From assembly GCA_018268695.1 (NCBI GenBank), contig JAFDWD010000056.1, positions 1 through 27,933 of the forward strand: a DNA stretch of 27,933 nucleotides, read 5' to 3'. Positions 1-7,886 of the stretch are shown here, one piece after another; the stretch's first letter is position 1; each line of letters starts with the position of its first letter. Made by a program: the position numbers and the translations under genes. The notes beneath the pieces were generated by a model, which was not told where the DNA came from, did not search any database, and saw only the letters and a list, made by a program, of their open reading frames with translations. Origin of the DNA: Actinomycetota bacterium. GTDB lineage: Bacteria; Actinomycetota; Thermoleophilia; Solirubrobacterales; 70-9.

Positions 1-2
1 GG

Positions 3-506
3 GCGATGCGCCTCGGCATCTTCGAGTCCGACGCGGGCAGCTACGGCCAGTACTTCTCGAATCTGGTGTTCGTGAACGGCGACATGCGGGCGCTCTCGAC
101 CTGGATCACGCCCGCGATCGTGCTGCGGGCAGCGTCCGACGACCGCTTCACGCTCGACCAATGCAAGGATGTCTTCGCCTGGACGAACCTCGTCAACGTG
201 GACTTCCTCGCCTACTGTGTATTCGTCAAGTTCGGGGAATTTATTCATCGGATCGTCGATGGGTTTGACGAAATCTCCTCCAAGGAGGAGTTCGACCGTG
301 TGCTTGCCGAGTGGTACGCCTACGCGAACCGGATGTACCTCTGGGTGCACCACAGCTTCCCCTGGGGTCTCGGCACGGCCTATCCCAAGCCGACCGCCGA
401 GGATCTGGAGTTCATGCAGGAGGCACGCACGGCGACGAGCGTCGCGGGCTACTTCGAGAAATACGGCACCGGCCTGGTCTCCTTCGCGGACACCGAGGTC
501 GAGTAG
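3..506 (+). CDS. Unidentified protein, C-terminal part (5' end outside window)
   Basis: The frame is open from the first complete codon at base 3 and ends in TAG at 504-506. A Met codon occurs at base 6, but the frame runs off the window edge, so the true start probably lies upstream. About 167 residues are visible, rich in aromatics (YFSNLVF, WVHHSFPWGLG) and ending in an acidic tail (FADTEVE). I do not recognise the family and see no signal peptide, membrane segment or nucleotide-binding motif. The stop is 9 bases before the RpiR-type regulator start, so the two are probably co-transcribed. A short AT-richer patch near 225-290 departs from the surrounding base composition. Existence of the coding frame is well supported; function is unknown. 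Confidence 0.65.
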   Translation, partial: AMRLGIFESDAGSYGQYFSNLVFVNGDMRALSTWITPAIVLRAASDDRFTLDQCKDVFAWTNLVNVDFLAYCVFVKFGEFIHRIVDGFDEISSKEEFDRVLAEWYAYANRMYLWVHHSFPWGLGTAYPKPTAEDLEFMQEARTATSVAGYFEKYGTGLVSFADTEVE

Positions 507-515
507 CGAGTCCGG

Positions 516-1400
516 ATGGGCATCGGCGTGTTCGATGACGGCGTGCACGCCGGTGCCCGCGCGACGCTGATGGCGGAGTCGCTCACCGGGTTCTTCGCCG
601 GATTCCGCCTCACCCCCGCCCAGCGGCGGATCGCGCAGACGTTCGTCGAGAACGCCTCCGAGGCCGCCTACCTCTCGAGCAACCAGGTCGCCGCGCTGGC
701 CGGCGTCAGCCAGCCTTCGGTGGCGCGGCTCGCGGTGGCGCTCGGCTTCTCCGGCTACCCCGAGTTCCGCCAGCACCTCCGCCTGCTCGTCGACGCCAAC
801 GCGACGGTCGAGCCGAAGGAGGACCTCAACGAGTACGAGTCCGCGGTCGCGGGCGAGATCGACAACCTGCAGGTACTGATGCACGAAGTCGCCGACCGTG
901 AACCGCTACGCGAGGCCGGCAGGCGGCTGCTCGGCTCCGAGCCGCTGCTCGTGGTCGGCCTGCGCTCGTGCAGCGGCCTCGCCAACTACTTCGCCGCCCT
1001 CGCCCGCCGCATCCACGACGACGTGCGGGTCCTCGACTGCGCCGGCTCGGTCCTCTCCGAGCGGGTCGAGGTGGCGGCCGACGCCGGCGCCTCGGCCGCC
1101 CTGGTCCTCGCCCTCCCGCGCTACCCGCGGGAGCTCCTGCAGGCGATGAAATGGATCCGCTCGCGCGGGATCCACCTGGTCGCGATCACCGATCCGCCCC
1201 GCTCGCCGGTGGCCGAGCAGGCCGACTACGTGCTGCCGGTCGCGGTGGGGACGCGCTTCATCTTCGATTCGCACGCCGCGCCGACGGTCGCGATCAACCT
1301 GCTCCTGCAGGCGATGTGCGACGCCGACCCGGTCCGCACCCAGCGCCGCCTCGACCGCTTCGAGGAGCACGCGCGCGCCCACCGCTTCTTCGTCAAATAG
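516..1400 (+). CDS. RpiR/MurR-family transcriptional regulator (HTH + SIS domains)
   Basis: The 294-residue protein has the RpiR layout. An N-terminal helix-turn-helix domain (about residues 24-95) holds LTPAQRRIAQTFVENA, then LSSNQVAALAGVSQPSVARLA, then a GFSGYPEFRQHLR segment typical of the family. A SIS sugar-isomerase-fold domain follows (about 130-260), with LVVGLRSCSG and the LVAITDPPRSPVAEQAD strand-loop usual in SIS effector sites. Family members bind operator DNA and usually sense phosphorylated sugars. The position tail-to-tail with the hut-like operon suggests local control of histidine or amino-acid catabolism (inference). It overlaps the 3' end of the convergent deiminase gene by 8 bases. 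An in-frame ATG at 570 would still keep the whole HTH; neither start has a convincing Shine-Dalgarno, so the start is uncertain. Confidence 0.88.
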   Translation: MGIGVFDDGVHAGARATLMAESLTGFFAGFRLTPAQRRIAQTFVENASEAAYLSSNQVAALAGVSQPSVARLAVALGFSGYPEFRQHLRLLVDANATVEPKEDLNEYESAVAGEIDNLQVLMHEVADREPLREAGRRLLGSEPLLVVGLRSCSGLANYFAALARRIHDDVRVLDCAGSVLSERVEVAADAGASAALVLALPRYPRELLQAMKWIRSRGIHLVAITDPPRSPVAEQADYVLPVAVGTRFIFDSHAAPTVAINLLLQAMCDADPVRTQRRLDRFEEHARAHRFFVK

Positions 1401-2544
1401 CGGTCCGCCCACGCGCGCCGGCGACCGTCGCGGCGGAGGCGCAGGTGGCCACCGCGAGCGGTAGATCCTCGGTCCGGACCCCGGCCAGGTCCGGGTGGTC
1501 GAGATCGATCTCGATCGTCTCGCCGCGGGCGATCTCTGGATCGAGGCCGAGGCTGGCGGCGCCGCGATCGACGAGGTCCCGCCACAGGTCGCCGCTGTCG
1601 GCCAGCAGGCCGAAGCGCGTCTGCCGCTCGCGGCGGGCCCCGGTCTCCAGCTCGCGCGCCTCCTCGAAAGGATCGATCCGAACCTGCGAGTCCGACCCGA
1701 TCGCCGTCTTCACGCCGGCGTCGCGGTAGCGAAGCGCCGGAAACCAGCCGTCGCCGAGGCTCCCCTCGGTGGTCGGGCACGACACCACCGTGGTGCCGCT
1801 CGCGGCGAGAAGGCCGATGTCACCATCGGTGACGTGGATGCCGTGGACGATGCTGGTCCGCGGGCCGAGGAAGCCGGTCTCGGCGAGCAGTTCGACCGGC
1901 GTGCGCGCGTGCTCCTCGGCGCATTCCTCCAGCTCCCGCCGCTGCTCGTGGGCGTGAACGTGGAGGACGAGATCGTTGCTTCGCGCGTACTCGGCGATCG
2001 CGCCCAGCCAGGCGGAGGGAACCGCCCGCACCGAGTGCGCGGCGACGCCGACCATGACGTCGGGGCGCCCGTCGGCCCACGCCCGCAGGGCCTCGACCCG
2101 GGCGAGGAAGACCTCGACATCGGGGTCGCAGAAACGTCGCTGGCCTCCCTCGGCCGGACGGTCGCCGCCGTCCCAGCCGTTGCGATGGTAGGCGGCGGGA
2201 AGCAGCACGATCCGAAGTCCGGCGTCCACCGCCGCTTCGGCGACGGCGATCGCCATCGCGTTGGGCTCCGCGTATGGACGACCGTCGGGCTGATGATGGA
2301 CGTAGTGGAACTCGCCGACGGTCCCGTATCCCGCCGCGGCCATCTCGACGTAGGTGCGCCGGGCGGACTCGCGCATCGTCTCCGGGTCGAGGCGGTCGGC
2401 GAGGCGGAACATCTCGGTGCGCCAGCTCCAGAAGTCGTCCTCCTTGTGCAGCTCGGGCGCCGGCCGCTCGGCCGCGCCGCGCAGGCCGCGCTGAAACGCG
2501 TGCGAATGCGCGTTGACCATCGCCGGGATGCGGGCCCGGCTCAA
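1393..2544 (-). CDS. hutF: Formimidoylglutamate deiminase-like amidohydrolase (HutF-like, shortened)
   Basis: HutF converts N-formimidoyl-L-glutamate to N-formyl-L-glutamate plus ammonia in the five-step histidine pathway. The zinc-site signatures are present: HSHAFQRG (H13, H15), LHVHAHEQ (H197, catalytic-type E200), IVHGIH (H234) and GSDS (D285). HutF-like landmarks EFHYVHH and AHSVRAVP are also visible. The start chosen is TTG at 2544, overlapping the upstream stop as TTGA and preceded at 7 bases by GGAGG; ATG at 2520 has no such site. From TTG the protein is 383 residues, against roughly 450 for characterised HutF. It lacks almost all of the N-terminal residues before the HxH motif and the C-terminal residues, which together form the small beta-sandwich of amidohydrolases. 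It is the third gene of the hutH-M20-hutF operon. Deiminase assignment is likely; substrate is inferred. Confidence 0.8.
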   Translation of the reverse strand: MSRARIPAMVNAHSHAFQRGLRGAAERPAPELHKEDDFWSWRTEMFRLADRLDPETMRESARRTYVEMAAAGYGTVGEFHYVHHQPDGRPYAEPNAMAIAVAEAAVDAGLRIVLLPAAYHRNGWDGGDRPAEGGQRRFCDPDVEVFLARVEALRAWADGRPDVMVGVAAHSVRAVPSAWLGAIAEYARSNDLVLHVHAHEQRRELEECAEEHARTPVELLAETGFLGPRTSIVHGIHVTDGDIGLLAASGTTVVSCPTTEGSLGDGWFPALRYRDAGVKTAIGSDSQVRIDPFEEARELETGARRERQTRFGLLADSGDLWRDLVDRGAASLGLDPEIARGETIEIDLDHPDLAGVRTEDLPLAVATCASAATVAGARGRTAI

Positions 2545-3737
2545 CCGAGGGCCTCCACCGCGGCCAGCAGGGCGTTGGCGCCGACCGCGGCGTCCTCGAG
2601 CTCGACGTGCTCGGCGGCGGTGTGCGAGACGCCGGTCGCGTTGCGGACCAGGACCATGCCGGCGGAGCGCATCGCGCCGATGATCCCGGCGTCGTGGCCG
2701 GCGAAGCAGACGACCTCCGGCGTGCCGGCGGGAGCGGCGCGCAGAAGCTCCTCGCGCACCCCGGGGTGGAACTCGATGCCGGGGCTGCGGGCGGCGACGC
2801 TGAACCGGAACTCGCACGGGGACCCGTCCGCGTGGTCGAGGAGCGCGCCCTCGAACGCGGACAGCGCCGCTTCGTCGGCGCTGCGGGCATCGATCCAGAG
2901 GCGCGCGTGGGAGGGCACCGTGGTCAAGGCGTTCGGCTCGACCAGGAGGCGGGTGGCGGTCGCCCGCACGACCTCGAGGTCGGCGGAGACGGAGTCCACC
3001 GCGGCGATCAGTCGCGCCGCCGCCAACAGCGCGTCGGCCCGCTCCTCGCGCGGGGTCGTCCCGGCGTGGTCGCCGCGCCCGCGGATCTCGACCTGCAGGC
3101 GCAGTCGGGCGGCCAGCGCGCGGACGACGCCGACCGACGCGCCGGCGGCGTGGACGTCGAGGCTCTGATCGATGTGGAGCTCGAGGAATCCGGCGAGGCG
3201 ATCCAGCCAGGCGGGAGCCTCGCCGAGCCTGCCCGGATCGACCCCGGCCCCGGCGAGCGCCGAGCTGAGGCTGACGCCGCTGTCGTCGACCCGGGCGAGG
3301 GCGTCGTCGAGGTCCAGCCGGCCGACGAGAGCCCGGCTGCCGAAGGTCGGGGTGTTGAAGCGCGCTCCCTCCTCGTCGGCGAAGCAGATGACCGCGATCG
3401 GGCGCTCGCAATGCTCGGCCACCGCCAGCGCGGTGGCGACGCCGAGTGGGCCATCGAAACGCCCGCCGTCGCGGACGCTGTCGAGGTGGGAGCCGACCCC
3501 CCACCACGGCGCCGGGTCGGACGGCACCGCCCAGCGGTTGCCGGCGGTGTCCGACACCGGCTCCAGGCCGACGCGTTCGGCTCGCGCGTCGAACCAGTCC
3601 CGCAGGGCCGCGTCCTCCTGGGTCCAGGCCAGGCGGTTGACGCCCTGGGCGCCGACGCCGATCTCGTCCAGCTCCGCCAGCATCGCCTCGAGGTGGCCCG
3701 CCTCGATCGGACCGGTGGCCTGGTGCCGAACGGCCAT
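2541..3737 (-). CDS. M20-family amidohydrolase (allantoate amidohydrolase / N-carbamoyl amino-acid hydrolase type)
   Basis: A 398-residue member of the M20 di-metal hydrolases, the usual length for this branch. Visible metal ligands are H84 and D95 in GSHLDSVRDGGRFDGPLGV, E122/E123 in FADEEGARF, H188 in LELHIDQ and H372 in SHTAAEH. GRGDHAGTTPREERAD marks the lid/dimerisation domain and is characteristic of allantoate/carbamoyl hydrolases. Its ATG shares one base with the hutH stop (TGATG) and its stop overlaps the hutF start, so the three genes should be made together. From memory, M20 'allantoate amidohydrolase' genes recur beside hutF in actinobacteria that lack an obvious HutG. I therefore infer it hydrolyses N-formyl-L-glutamate or a close relative rather than allantoate. 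Family is firm; substrate is not. Confidence 0.88.
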   Translation of the reverse strand: MAVRHQATGPIEAGHLEAMLAELDEIGVGAQGVNRLAWTQEDAALRDWFDARAERVGLEPVSDTAGNRWAVPSDPAPWWGVGSHLDSVRDGGRFDGPLGVATALAVAEHCERPIAVICFADEEGARFNTPTFGSRALVGRLDLDDALARVDDSGVSLSSALAGAGVDPGRLGEAPAWLDRLAGFLELHIDQSLDVHAAGASVGVVRALAARLRLQVEIRGRGDHAGTTPREERADALLAAARLIAAVDSVSADLEVVRATATRLLVEPNALTTVPSHARLWIDARSADEAALSAFEGALLDHADGSPCEFRFSVAARSPGIEFHPGVREELLRAAPAGTPEVVCFAGHDAGIIGAMRSAGMVLVRNATGVSHTAAEHVELEDAAVGANALLAAVEALG

Positions 3738-5335
3738 CAGTCGGCGGTCGAGCCGGCGAGCGTGGCCCGCAGGACCTCGCCGACGCGGCCGCTCCGCAAC
3801 GTCTCCGTGACCAGGGCGACGTCGGTGGCCGGAGGACGGTCGTGCTCGAGCGGCGGCACCGTCTCGCGGACGATCTCCCGAGCCCGGGCGACGGCGGGAG
3901 ACGGCGCCGGCTCGGGGTCGCAGTCGAGCGCCTGACAGGCACACATCAGCTCGAACGCGACCACCGTACGGAGCCGCTCGATCGCCTGCAGGGTCAGCAG
4001 CGCAGAGGTCATACCCATGCTCACGTGGTCCTCTTGATTGTCGGAGGTCGGCACGTTGTCGATGCTCACCGGGGTGGCGAGGGCGCGAATCTCGGCGACG
4101 ACCGCGGCGGCCGAGTACTGGGCGATCATGTAGCCGCTCGACTCGCCCGAGGTCGGGCTGAGGAAGGCCGGTAGGTCGGGGCCGTTCAGGGACGGGGAGA
4201 CCAGCCTGAAGACCCGCCGCTCGGAGATCTGCGCGAGGTCGGCGAGGGCGAGCCGGAGAACGTCGAAGGCCAGGGAGAGAGGCTGGCCGTGGAAGTTGCC
4301 CGCGGAGATGATCTGGTCAGGCCCGGAGAAGACCAGCGGGTTGTCGGTGACGGCGCCGATGTCGGCGCCGATCAGCTTCTCGAAGAAGCCGAAGGCCTCG
4401 CGGGCCGAGCCGTGGACCTGGGGCGAGCAGCGCAGCGAGTACGCGTCTTGCAGACGCTTACCGCCCGGTCCGCTGACCCGCTCGGAGCCCTCCAGCATGG
4501 CGAGCATGTGGGCGGCCACGGCGGCCTGGCCGGCGATCGGGCGCAGCTCGTGCACGCGCGGGTCGAAGGCTGGGGTGGCCCCGCGGAGCGCATCGATGCT
4601 GACGGCGGTGGTGGCATCGACAGCGTCGAGCAGCTCGCGCGCCTCGAACAGGATCAGCACCCCGATCGCGGCCATGAAGTGGGTCCCGTTGATCAGCGCC
4701 AGCCCCTCCTTGACGTCGAGCGCCAGAGGCTCCCGACCGAGTCGCGCGAGGGCCTCGGCGCCGCTCAGCTCGACCCCGTCGGCATCGAGGACCTCGCCCT
4801 CGCCGAGCAAGGGGAGGAAGGCGTGCGCGGAGGGGGCAAGATCGCCGCTGGCGCCGAGCGATCCGGTCCGCGGCACCACCGGGCAGTGGCCGGCGTTGAG
4901 CATCTCGACCGTCCGCTCGAGCACCACTCGCCGGATCCCGGAGTGGCCCTGGAGCAGCCCGTTGAGGCGGATCGCGATCGCCGCCCGGACCACCTCGCGG
5001 GGCAGCGGGTCACCGGTTCCGGCGGCGTGGCTGCGCAGGAGGTTGACCTGGAGGCGGCGCTGGAACTCGGGCGCGACGCTCTCCTCGACGAGGGCGCCGA
5101 AGCCGGTCGTCACGCCGTAGATCGGCGCGCCGGAATCGACGATGTTGCGCAGGGCGGCGTGGCTCCGATCGACGACCTCGAGCGCGCCGGCGTCGAGGGA
5201 GACGGTCGCGCCCCGCGCGATGGCGTGGATCTCGGCCGGGCCGGCGCGGCCGTCGAGGACCACGGCGCGGTCGCCGCCCTCCGGGCCCACGCCGCTGGAG
5301 TTGAAGGTCTGCTGCATCGTCGTCAGGTCCGTCAT
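3737..5335 (-). CDS. hutH: Histidine ammonia-lyase (histidase)
   Basis: The enzyme deaminates L-histidine to urocanate, the first step of histidine breakdown, in the cytoplasm. The 532-residue length fits the family (about 500-540). The Ala-Ser-Gly triad that cyclises to the MIO electrophile is seen at 162-164 within RTGSLGASGDLAPSAH. The N-terminal YGVTTGFG loop (Y73), the INGTHFM helix, QDAYSLRC and the TDNPLVF/GNFHGQP segments are all classical HAL features. Those residues separate it from phenylalanine or tyrosine lyases, though tyrosine aminomutase-like relatives share many of them. ATG at 5335 was selected because the conserved N-terminus starts soon after and GGTGA lies just upstream; ATG 5317 is an alternative. 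It is the promoter-proximal gene of its operon, divergent from an SDR gene. Confidence 0.95.
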   Translation of the reverse strand: MTDLTTMQQTFNSSGVGPEGGDRAVVLDGRAGPAEIHAIARGATVSLDAGALEVVDRSHAALRNIVDSGAPIYGVTTGFGALVEESVAPEFQRRLQVNLLRSHAAGTGDPLPREVVRAAIAIRLNGLLQGHSGIRRVVLERTVEMLNAGHCPVVPRTGSLGASGDLAPSAHAFLPLLGEGEVLDADGVELSGAEALARLGREPLALDVKEGLALINGTHFMAAIGVLILFEARELLDAVDATTAVSIDALRGATPAFDPRVHELRPIAGQAAVAAHMLAMLEGSERVSGPGGKRLQDAYSLRCSPQVHGSAREAFGFFEKLIGADIGAVTDNPLVFSGPDQIISAGNFHGQPLSLAFDVLRLALADLAQISERRVFRLVSPSLNGPDLPAFLSPTSGESSGYMIAQYSAAAVVAEIRALATPVSIDNVPTSDNQEDHVSMGMTSALLTLQAIERLRTVVAFELMCACQALDCDPEPAPSPAVARAREIVRETVPPLEHDRPPATDVALVTETLRSGRVGEVLRATLAGSTAD

Positions 5336-5345
5336 ATTCACCGAT

Positions 5346-5372
5346 CTATTCGTGTTCCAACCGACTGAATAG
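5346..5372. promoter_or_regulatory. Inverted repeat upstream of hutH (possible operator)
   Basis: CTATTC (5346-5351) and GAATAG (5367-5372) form a perfect 6-base inverted repeat with a 15-base spacer. It lies in the AT-richer part of the hutH/SDR divergent gap, starting 11 bases before the hutH ATG. The spacing of about two helical turns suits a dimeric regulator such as the nearby RpiR protein. Only the repeat is seen; binding is inferred. Confidence 0.35.
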
Positions 5373-5479
5373 CAACATACACACGGAGTTTCGGCCCGCA
5401 AGCGGCTCGCCGCCGAAGTCCCAGATGCGAGACACGGAGGGGCTTCCGGAGCCCTCGGACGCTGTTAGGTTCGCGGCGG

Positions 5480-6256
5480 ATGAGCTCCTCATCGGGTCCA
5501 CTGGACGGTCAAGCGGCACTGGTCTGCGGCGCCACCGGATTCGTCGGCGCGGAGATCGTCCGCGGGCTGGCGGAGCGCGGCGCGGCGGTCGCCGTCCACA
5601 CCCACAGCCGTCCCGAGCGTGCCGAGGAGCTCGTCGCCGGACTCCCCGCGCGGACGCGGGGGACGGTGGTCGTCGGCGATCTGGGCGACCGCGACGACGT
5701 GGACCGGATCTTCACCGCCGCCGCGCGCGAGCTCGGCGCCGCGCCGACCATCGTCGTCAACTGCGCCTATCCGAACCCGGTCGCGCGACGGGTCGAGGAC
5801 CTCGGCGCCGACGACCTCTCCCCACACTTCGACGGCTTCCGCATGCACGTCGAGGTGTGCCGCCGTGCGATCCCCTGGATGCGTGAGGCCGGCACCGGCC
5901 GGATCGTGGTGATCTCCGGCGCGATGGCGCAACGGCCCTTTCCCGGGTTCGCGCTGTTCTCCGCGACCAAGGCGGCGCTCAACGCCTTCACCCGGGCCTT
6001 GGCGCTCGAGGTCGGCGACGCGGGCATCACCGTCAACTCGGTCGCTCCCGGGCGGGTCGAGAGCGCCGACGGCGACGCCGCCCCGGCCACCGACGAGGGC
6101 TTCGACGAGCTGGAGCGGGTAACGCGCCTGCGGATGGCGCTGCCGTCCCCGCCGACCCCTCAGGACCTGGCCTCGCTGGTCGGCTTCCTCGCCTCGCCGG
6201 ACGCCGCTGCGGTCACCGGCCAGGTCATCTTCGTCGCCGCCGGCGAGCCCGTCTGA
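5480..6256 (+). CDS. SDR-fold protein lacking the canonical catalytic Tyr
   Basis: A 258-residue Rossmann-fold protein of classical SDR size. It has a glycine-rich nucleotide motif GATGFVG (17-23), an acidic D67 in GDLGD, N94 in VVNCA (the NNAG position), N194 region ITVNSVAPGRV, and a C-terminal SDR tail. The active-site helix reads FSATKAAL. The invariant Lys (K164) is kept but the catalytic Tyr position is Phe (F160), and the residue 13 before it, usually Ser, is G147 with a Ser immediately ahead (S146). It should bind NAD(P)(H), but ordinary SDR ketone/alcohol chemistry is doubtful. The start ATG has only a weak GGCGG upstream, and TAGGTT at 5466-5471 is a possible -10 element. It is convergent with a second SDR with the same losses. 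Substrate unknown. Confidence 0.85.
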   Translation: MSSSSGPLDGQAALVCGATGFVGAEIVRGLAERGAAVAVHTHSRPERAEELVAGLPARTRGTVVVGDLGDRDDVDRIFTAAARELGAAPTIVVNCAYPNPVARRVEDLGADDLSPHFDGFRMHVEVCRRAIPWMREAGTGRIVVISGAMAQRPFPGFALFSATKAALNAFTRALALEVGDAGITVNSVAPGRVESADGDAAPATDEGFDELERVTRLRMALPSPPTPQDLASLVGFLASPDAAAVTGQVIFVAAGEPV

Positions 6257-6287
6257 GCGCCGCGGGGCCGGCCCGGCCCCGCGGCGC
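6257..6287. terminator. Strong bidirectional hairpin between convergent SDR genes
   Basis: GCGCCGCGGGGCCG and its exact reverse complement form a 14-bp, all-GC stem with a 3-base loop (GCC). It begins directly after the stop codon of the + strand SDR and ends 8 bases before the stop of the minus strand SDR. No T-tract follows on either side, which is common for actinobacterial terminators. Its symmetry and placement suit transcription termination in both directions. Confidence 0.75.
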
Positions 6288-6295
6288 ACCCGCGC

Positions 6296-7075
6296 TCAGA
6301 GTTTCGACTTGCCGCCGTCGAGCGGGATCAACGCACCGCTCAGGTAAGGGCCGGCGGCGCAGACGTCGATCAGCATCGCGGCGAGGTCATCGGCGGTCCC
6401 GGTCGGGAAGCGGGTCCCGTCGGGCATCGCCACGAAGCCGTCTTCGGGAGTCTCGCCGCGCGCCGTGCGGAGCGCGTCGTTCTCGCCGGCCGTGCTGCCC
6501 ATGATCTGGCCCGGACAGAGGCCGATGCACTGGACGTCCGGGGCGAGGACCACCGAGAGCACTTCCATCATCCGCGCCAGACCCGCTTTGGCGACCGCGT
6601 GGGAGACGAATTCGGGCCAGCCCTCCCAGAGAGCGTTGCCGAGGATCGCGACGATCTTGCCGCCGCCGTCCTCTTTCAGCAACGGCGCCGCCGCCTGGCT
6701 GAGGAAGAACGGGCCGCGGACGATCACGCCGAGGCTGCGCTCGAGGTCGTCCGGGGTCAGCTCGAGGAACGGTCCGCGCACGAACGAGCTGGCGTTGTGC
6801 ACGACGATGTCGAGCCTGCCGAACTCCTCCCGCGCGGCGTCCACCAACCGGCCGCAGTCGGTAGGCGAGCTGACGTCAGCCTCGACCACCACCGCGCGGC
6901 GGCCGCGGGCCTCGATCGCGCCGACGGTCTCGGCGGCCGCAGCGGCGGTCCCGAACGAATTCACGACGACGTCGGCCCCGGCCTCGGCCAGCGCCGACGA
7001 GAGCGTCGCACCGACGCGCTCCGCGCCACCGGTGACGATCGCGACCTTCCCGGTCAGATCCTGCTTCCACTCCAT
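6296..7075 (-). CDS. SDR-fold protein lacking catalytic Ser and Tyr
   Basis: A 259-residue SDR-fold protein, somewhat reminiscent of the pteridine-reductase/enoyl-ACP reductase side of the family. It has VTGGAERVGATL (the nucleotide loop), D67 in EADVSS, HNASSF at 93-98 in place of NNAG, and a C-terminal SGALIPLDGG that matches the usual SDR end. At the active site the sequence is SHAVAKAGL. K163 is retained but the Tyr position is His (H159), and the Ser position 13 residues earlier is Gly (G146). His could act as a general acid-base, so it may be a non-standard enzyme rather than dead. AGGAG about 8 bases before the ATG supports the start. It lies downstream of the ABC importer operon on the same strand, with a hairpin at 7091-7108 between them. 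Function unknown. Confidence 0.85.
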   Translation of the reverse strand: MEWKQDLTGKVAIVTGGAERVGATLSSALAEAGADVVVNSFGTAAAAAETVGAIEARGRRAVVVEADVSSPTDCGRLVDAAREEFGRLDIVVHNASSFVRGPFLELTPDDLERSLGVIVRGPFFLSQAAAPLLKEDGGGKIVAILGNALWEGWPEFVSHAVAKAGLARMMEVLSVVLAPDVQCIGLCPGQIMGSTAGENDALRTARGETPEDGFVAMPDGTRFPTGTADDLAAMLIDVCAAGPYLSGALIPLDGGKSKL

Positions 7076-7090
7076 CCCTCTCCTCTCAGT

Positions 7091-7108
7091 CCGGGCCGAT
7101 CGGCCCGG
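7091..7108. terminator. Hairpin after the ABC importer operon
   Basis: CCGGGCC-GATC-GGCCCGG is an 18-base perfect palindrome (7-bp stem, 4-base loop). It lies 8 bases beyond the ATPase stop codon on the minus strand and 16 bases ahead of the next SDR start. It has no T-tract. It may end most importer transcripts or lower read-through into the SDR gene. Confidence 0.55.
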
Positions 7109-7115
7109 CGTTCGA

Positions 7116-7886
7116 TCACAGCGTCTTGGCCAGAAAGGACCTGGTCCGCTCGTGCCGCGGGTTACCGAGCACCTCGCTCGGCGGCCCCTGCTCCACGATC
7201 AGCCCGTCGGCCATGAAGATGACCATGTCCCCGACCTCCCTGGCGAAGGCCATCTCATGGGTGACGACGACCATCGTCATGCCGTCCTTGGCGAGCTGTT
7301 TCATCACGTCGAGCACCTCCCCGACCAACTCGGGGTCGAGGGCGCTGGTCGGCTCGTCGAACAGCATCAGCTTGGGGTTCATCGCCAGCGCCCGCGCGAT
7401 CGCGACCCGCTGCTGCTGGCCGCCCGAGAGGAAGGCCGGATAGCTGTCCAGCTTGTCCGCGAGGCCGACGCGGGTCAGCAGCTCGCGGGCGCGCGTGTGC
7501 GCCGCGTCGCGCTTCTCCCCCTTGACCAGTACCGGCGCCATCGTCACGTTCTCCATCGCGGTCATGTGCGGGAAGAGGTTGAAGCGCTGGAAGACCATGC
7601 CGATCGAGGCGCGCTTCTCCGCCACCTCCCGCTCGCCCACCTCGCGCAGCCGGTCTCCCTCAGGGCGGAAGCCGACCAGGTCGCCATCGATGTGGATGCG
7701 ACCCGAGTCCATCTTCTCCAGGTGGTTGATGCACCGCAGGAAGGTGGACTTGCCGGAGCCCGAGGGCCCGATCAGGCAGACCACCTCGCCGCGCTTGACG
7801 CGCAGGTCGACCCCGCGGAGGACCTCCAGGCCGTGGAAGCTTTTCTGGACCTCTTCGGCGACCAGCATGTCCCCGTTCGTCGTCAT
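7116..7886 (-). CDS. ABC transporter ATP-binding protein, polar amino-acid type
   Basis: This 256-residue ATPase powers uptake of an amino acid or similar small polar solute. All ABC motifs are present in order: Walker [10 protein letters not shown] (40-48), Q-loop Q100 in [13 protein letters not shown], signature [15 protein letters not shown] (from 153), Walker [14 protein letters not shown] (173-185) and switch His H210 in VTHEM. The FNLFPHMT and DPELVGEVL stretches are typical of the GlnQ/HisP/GltL subgroup. Its ATG overlaps the permease stop as ATGA, so translation is coupled. A 23-residue linker-like loop ([15 protein letters not shown]) after the first strand is slightly longer than in GlnQ but is seen in HisP-like members. 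It is the last gene of the SBP-permease-ATPase operon. Confidence 0.95.
   Translation of the reverse strand: MTTNGDMLVAEEVQKSFHGLEVLRGVDLRVKRGEVVCLIGPSGSGKSTFLRCINHLEKMDSGRIHIDGDLVGFRPEGDRLREVGEREVAEKRASIGMVFQRFNLFPHMTAMENVTMAPVLVKGEKRDAAHTRARELLTRVGLADKLDSYPAFLSGGQQQRVAIARALAMNPKLMLFDEPTSALDPELVGEVLDVMKQLAKDGMTMVVVTHEMAFAREVGDMVIFMADGLIVEQGPPSEVLGNPRHERTRSFLAKTL

Noticed and set aside
2545..3942. Very long minus-strand frame that fuses upstream sequence to the hutF-like gene
   Set aside because: The upstream part is an out-of-register shadow of the M20 gene, rich in Arg/Pro runs and without any family features; the good ribosome site and TTG at 2544 mark the real start.
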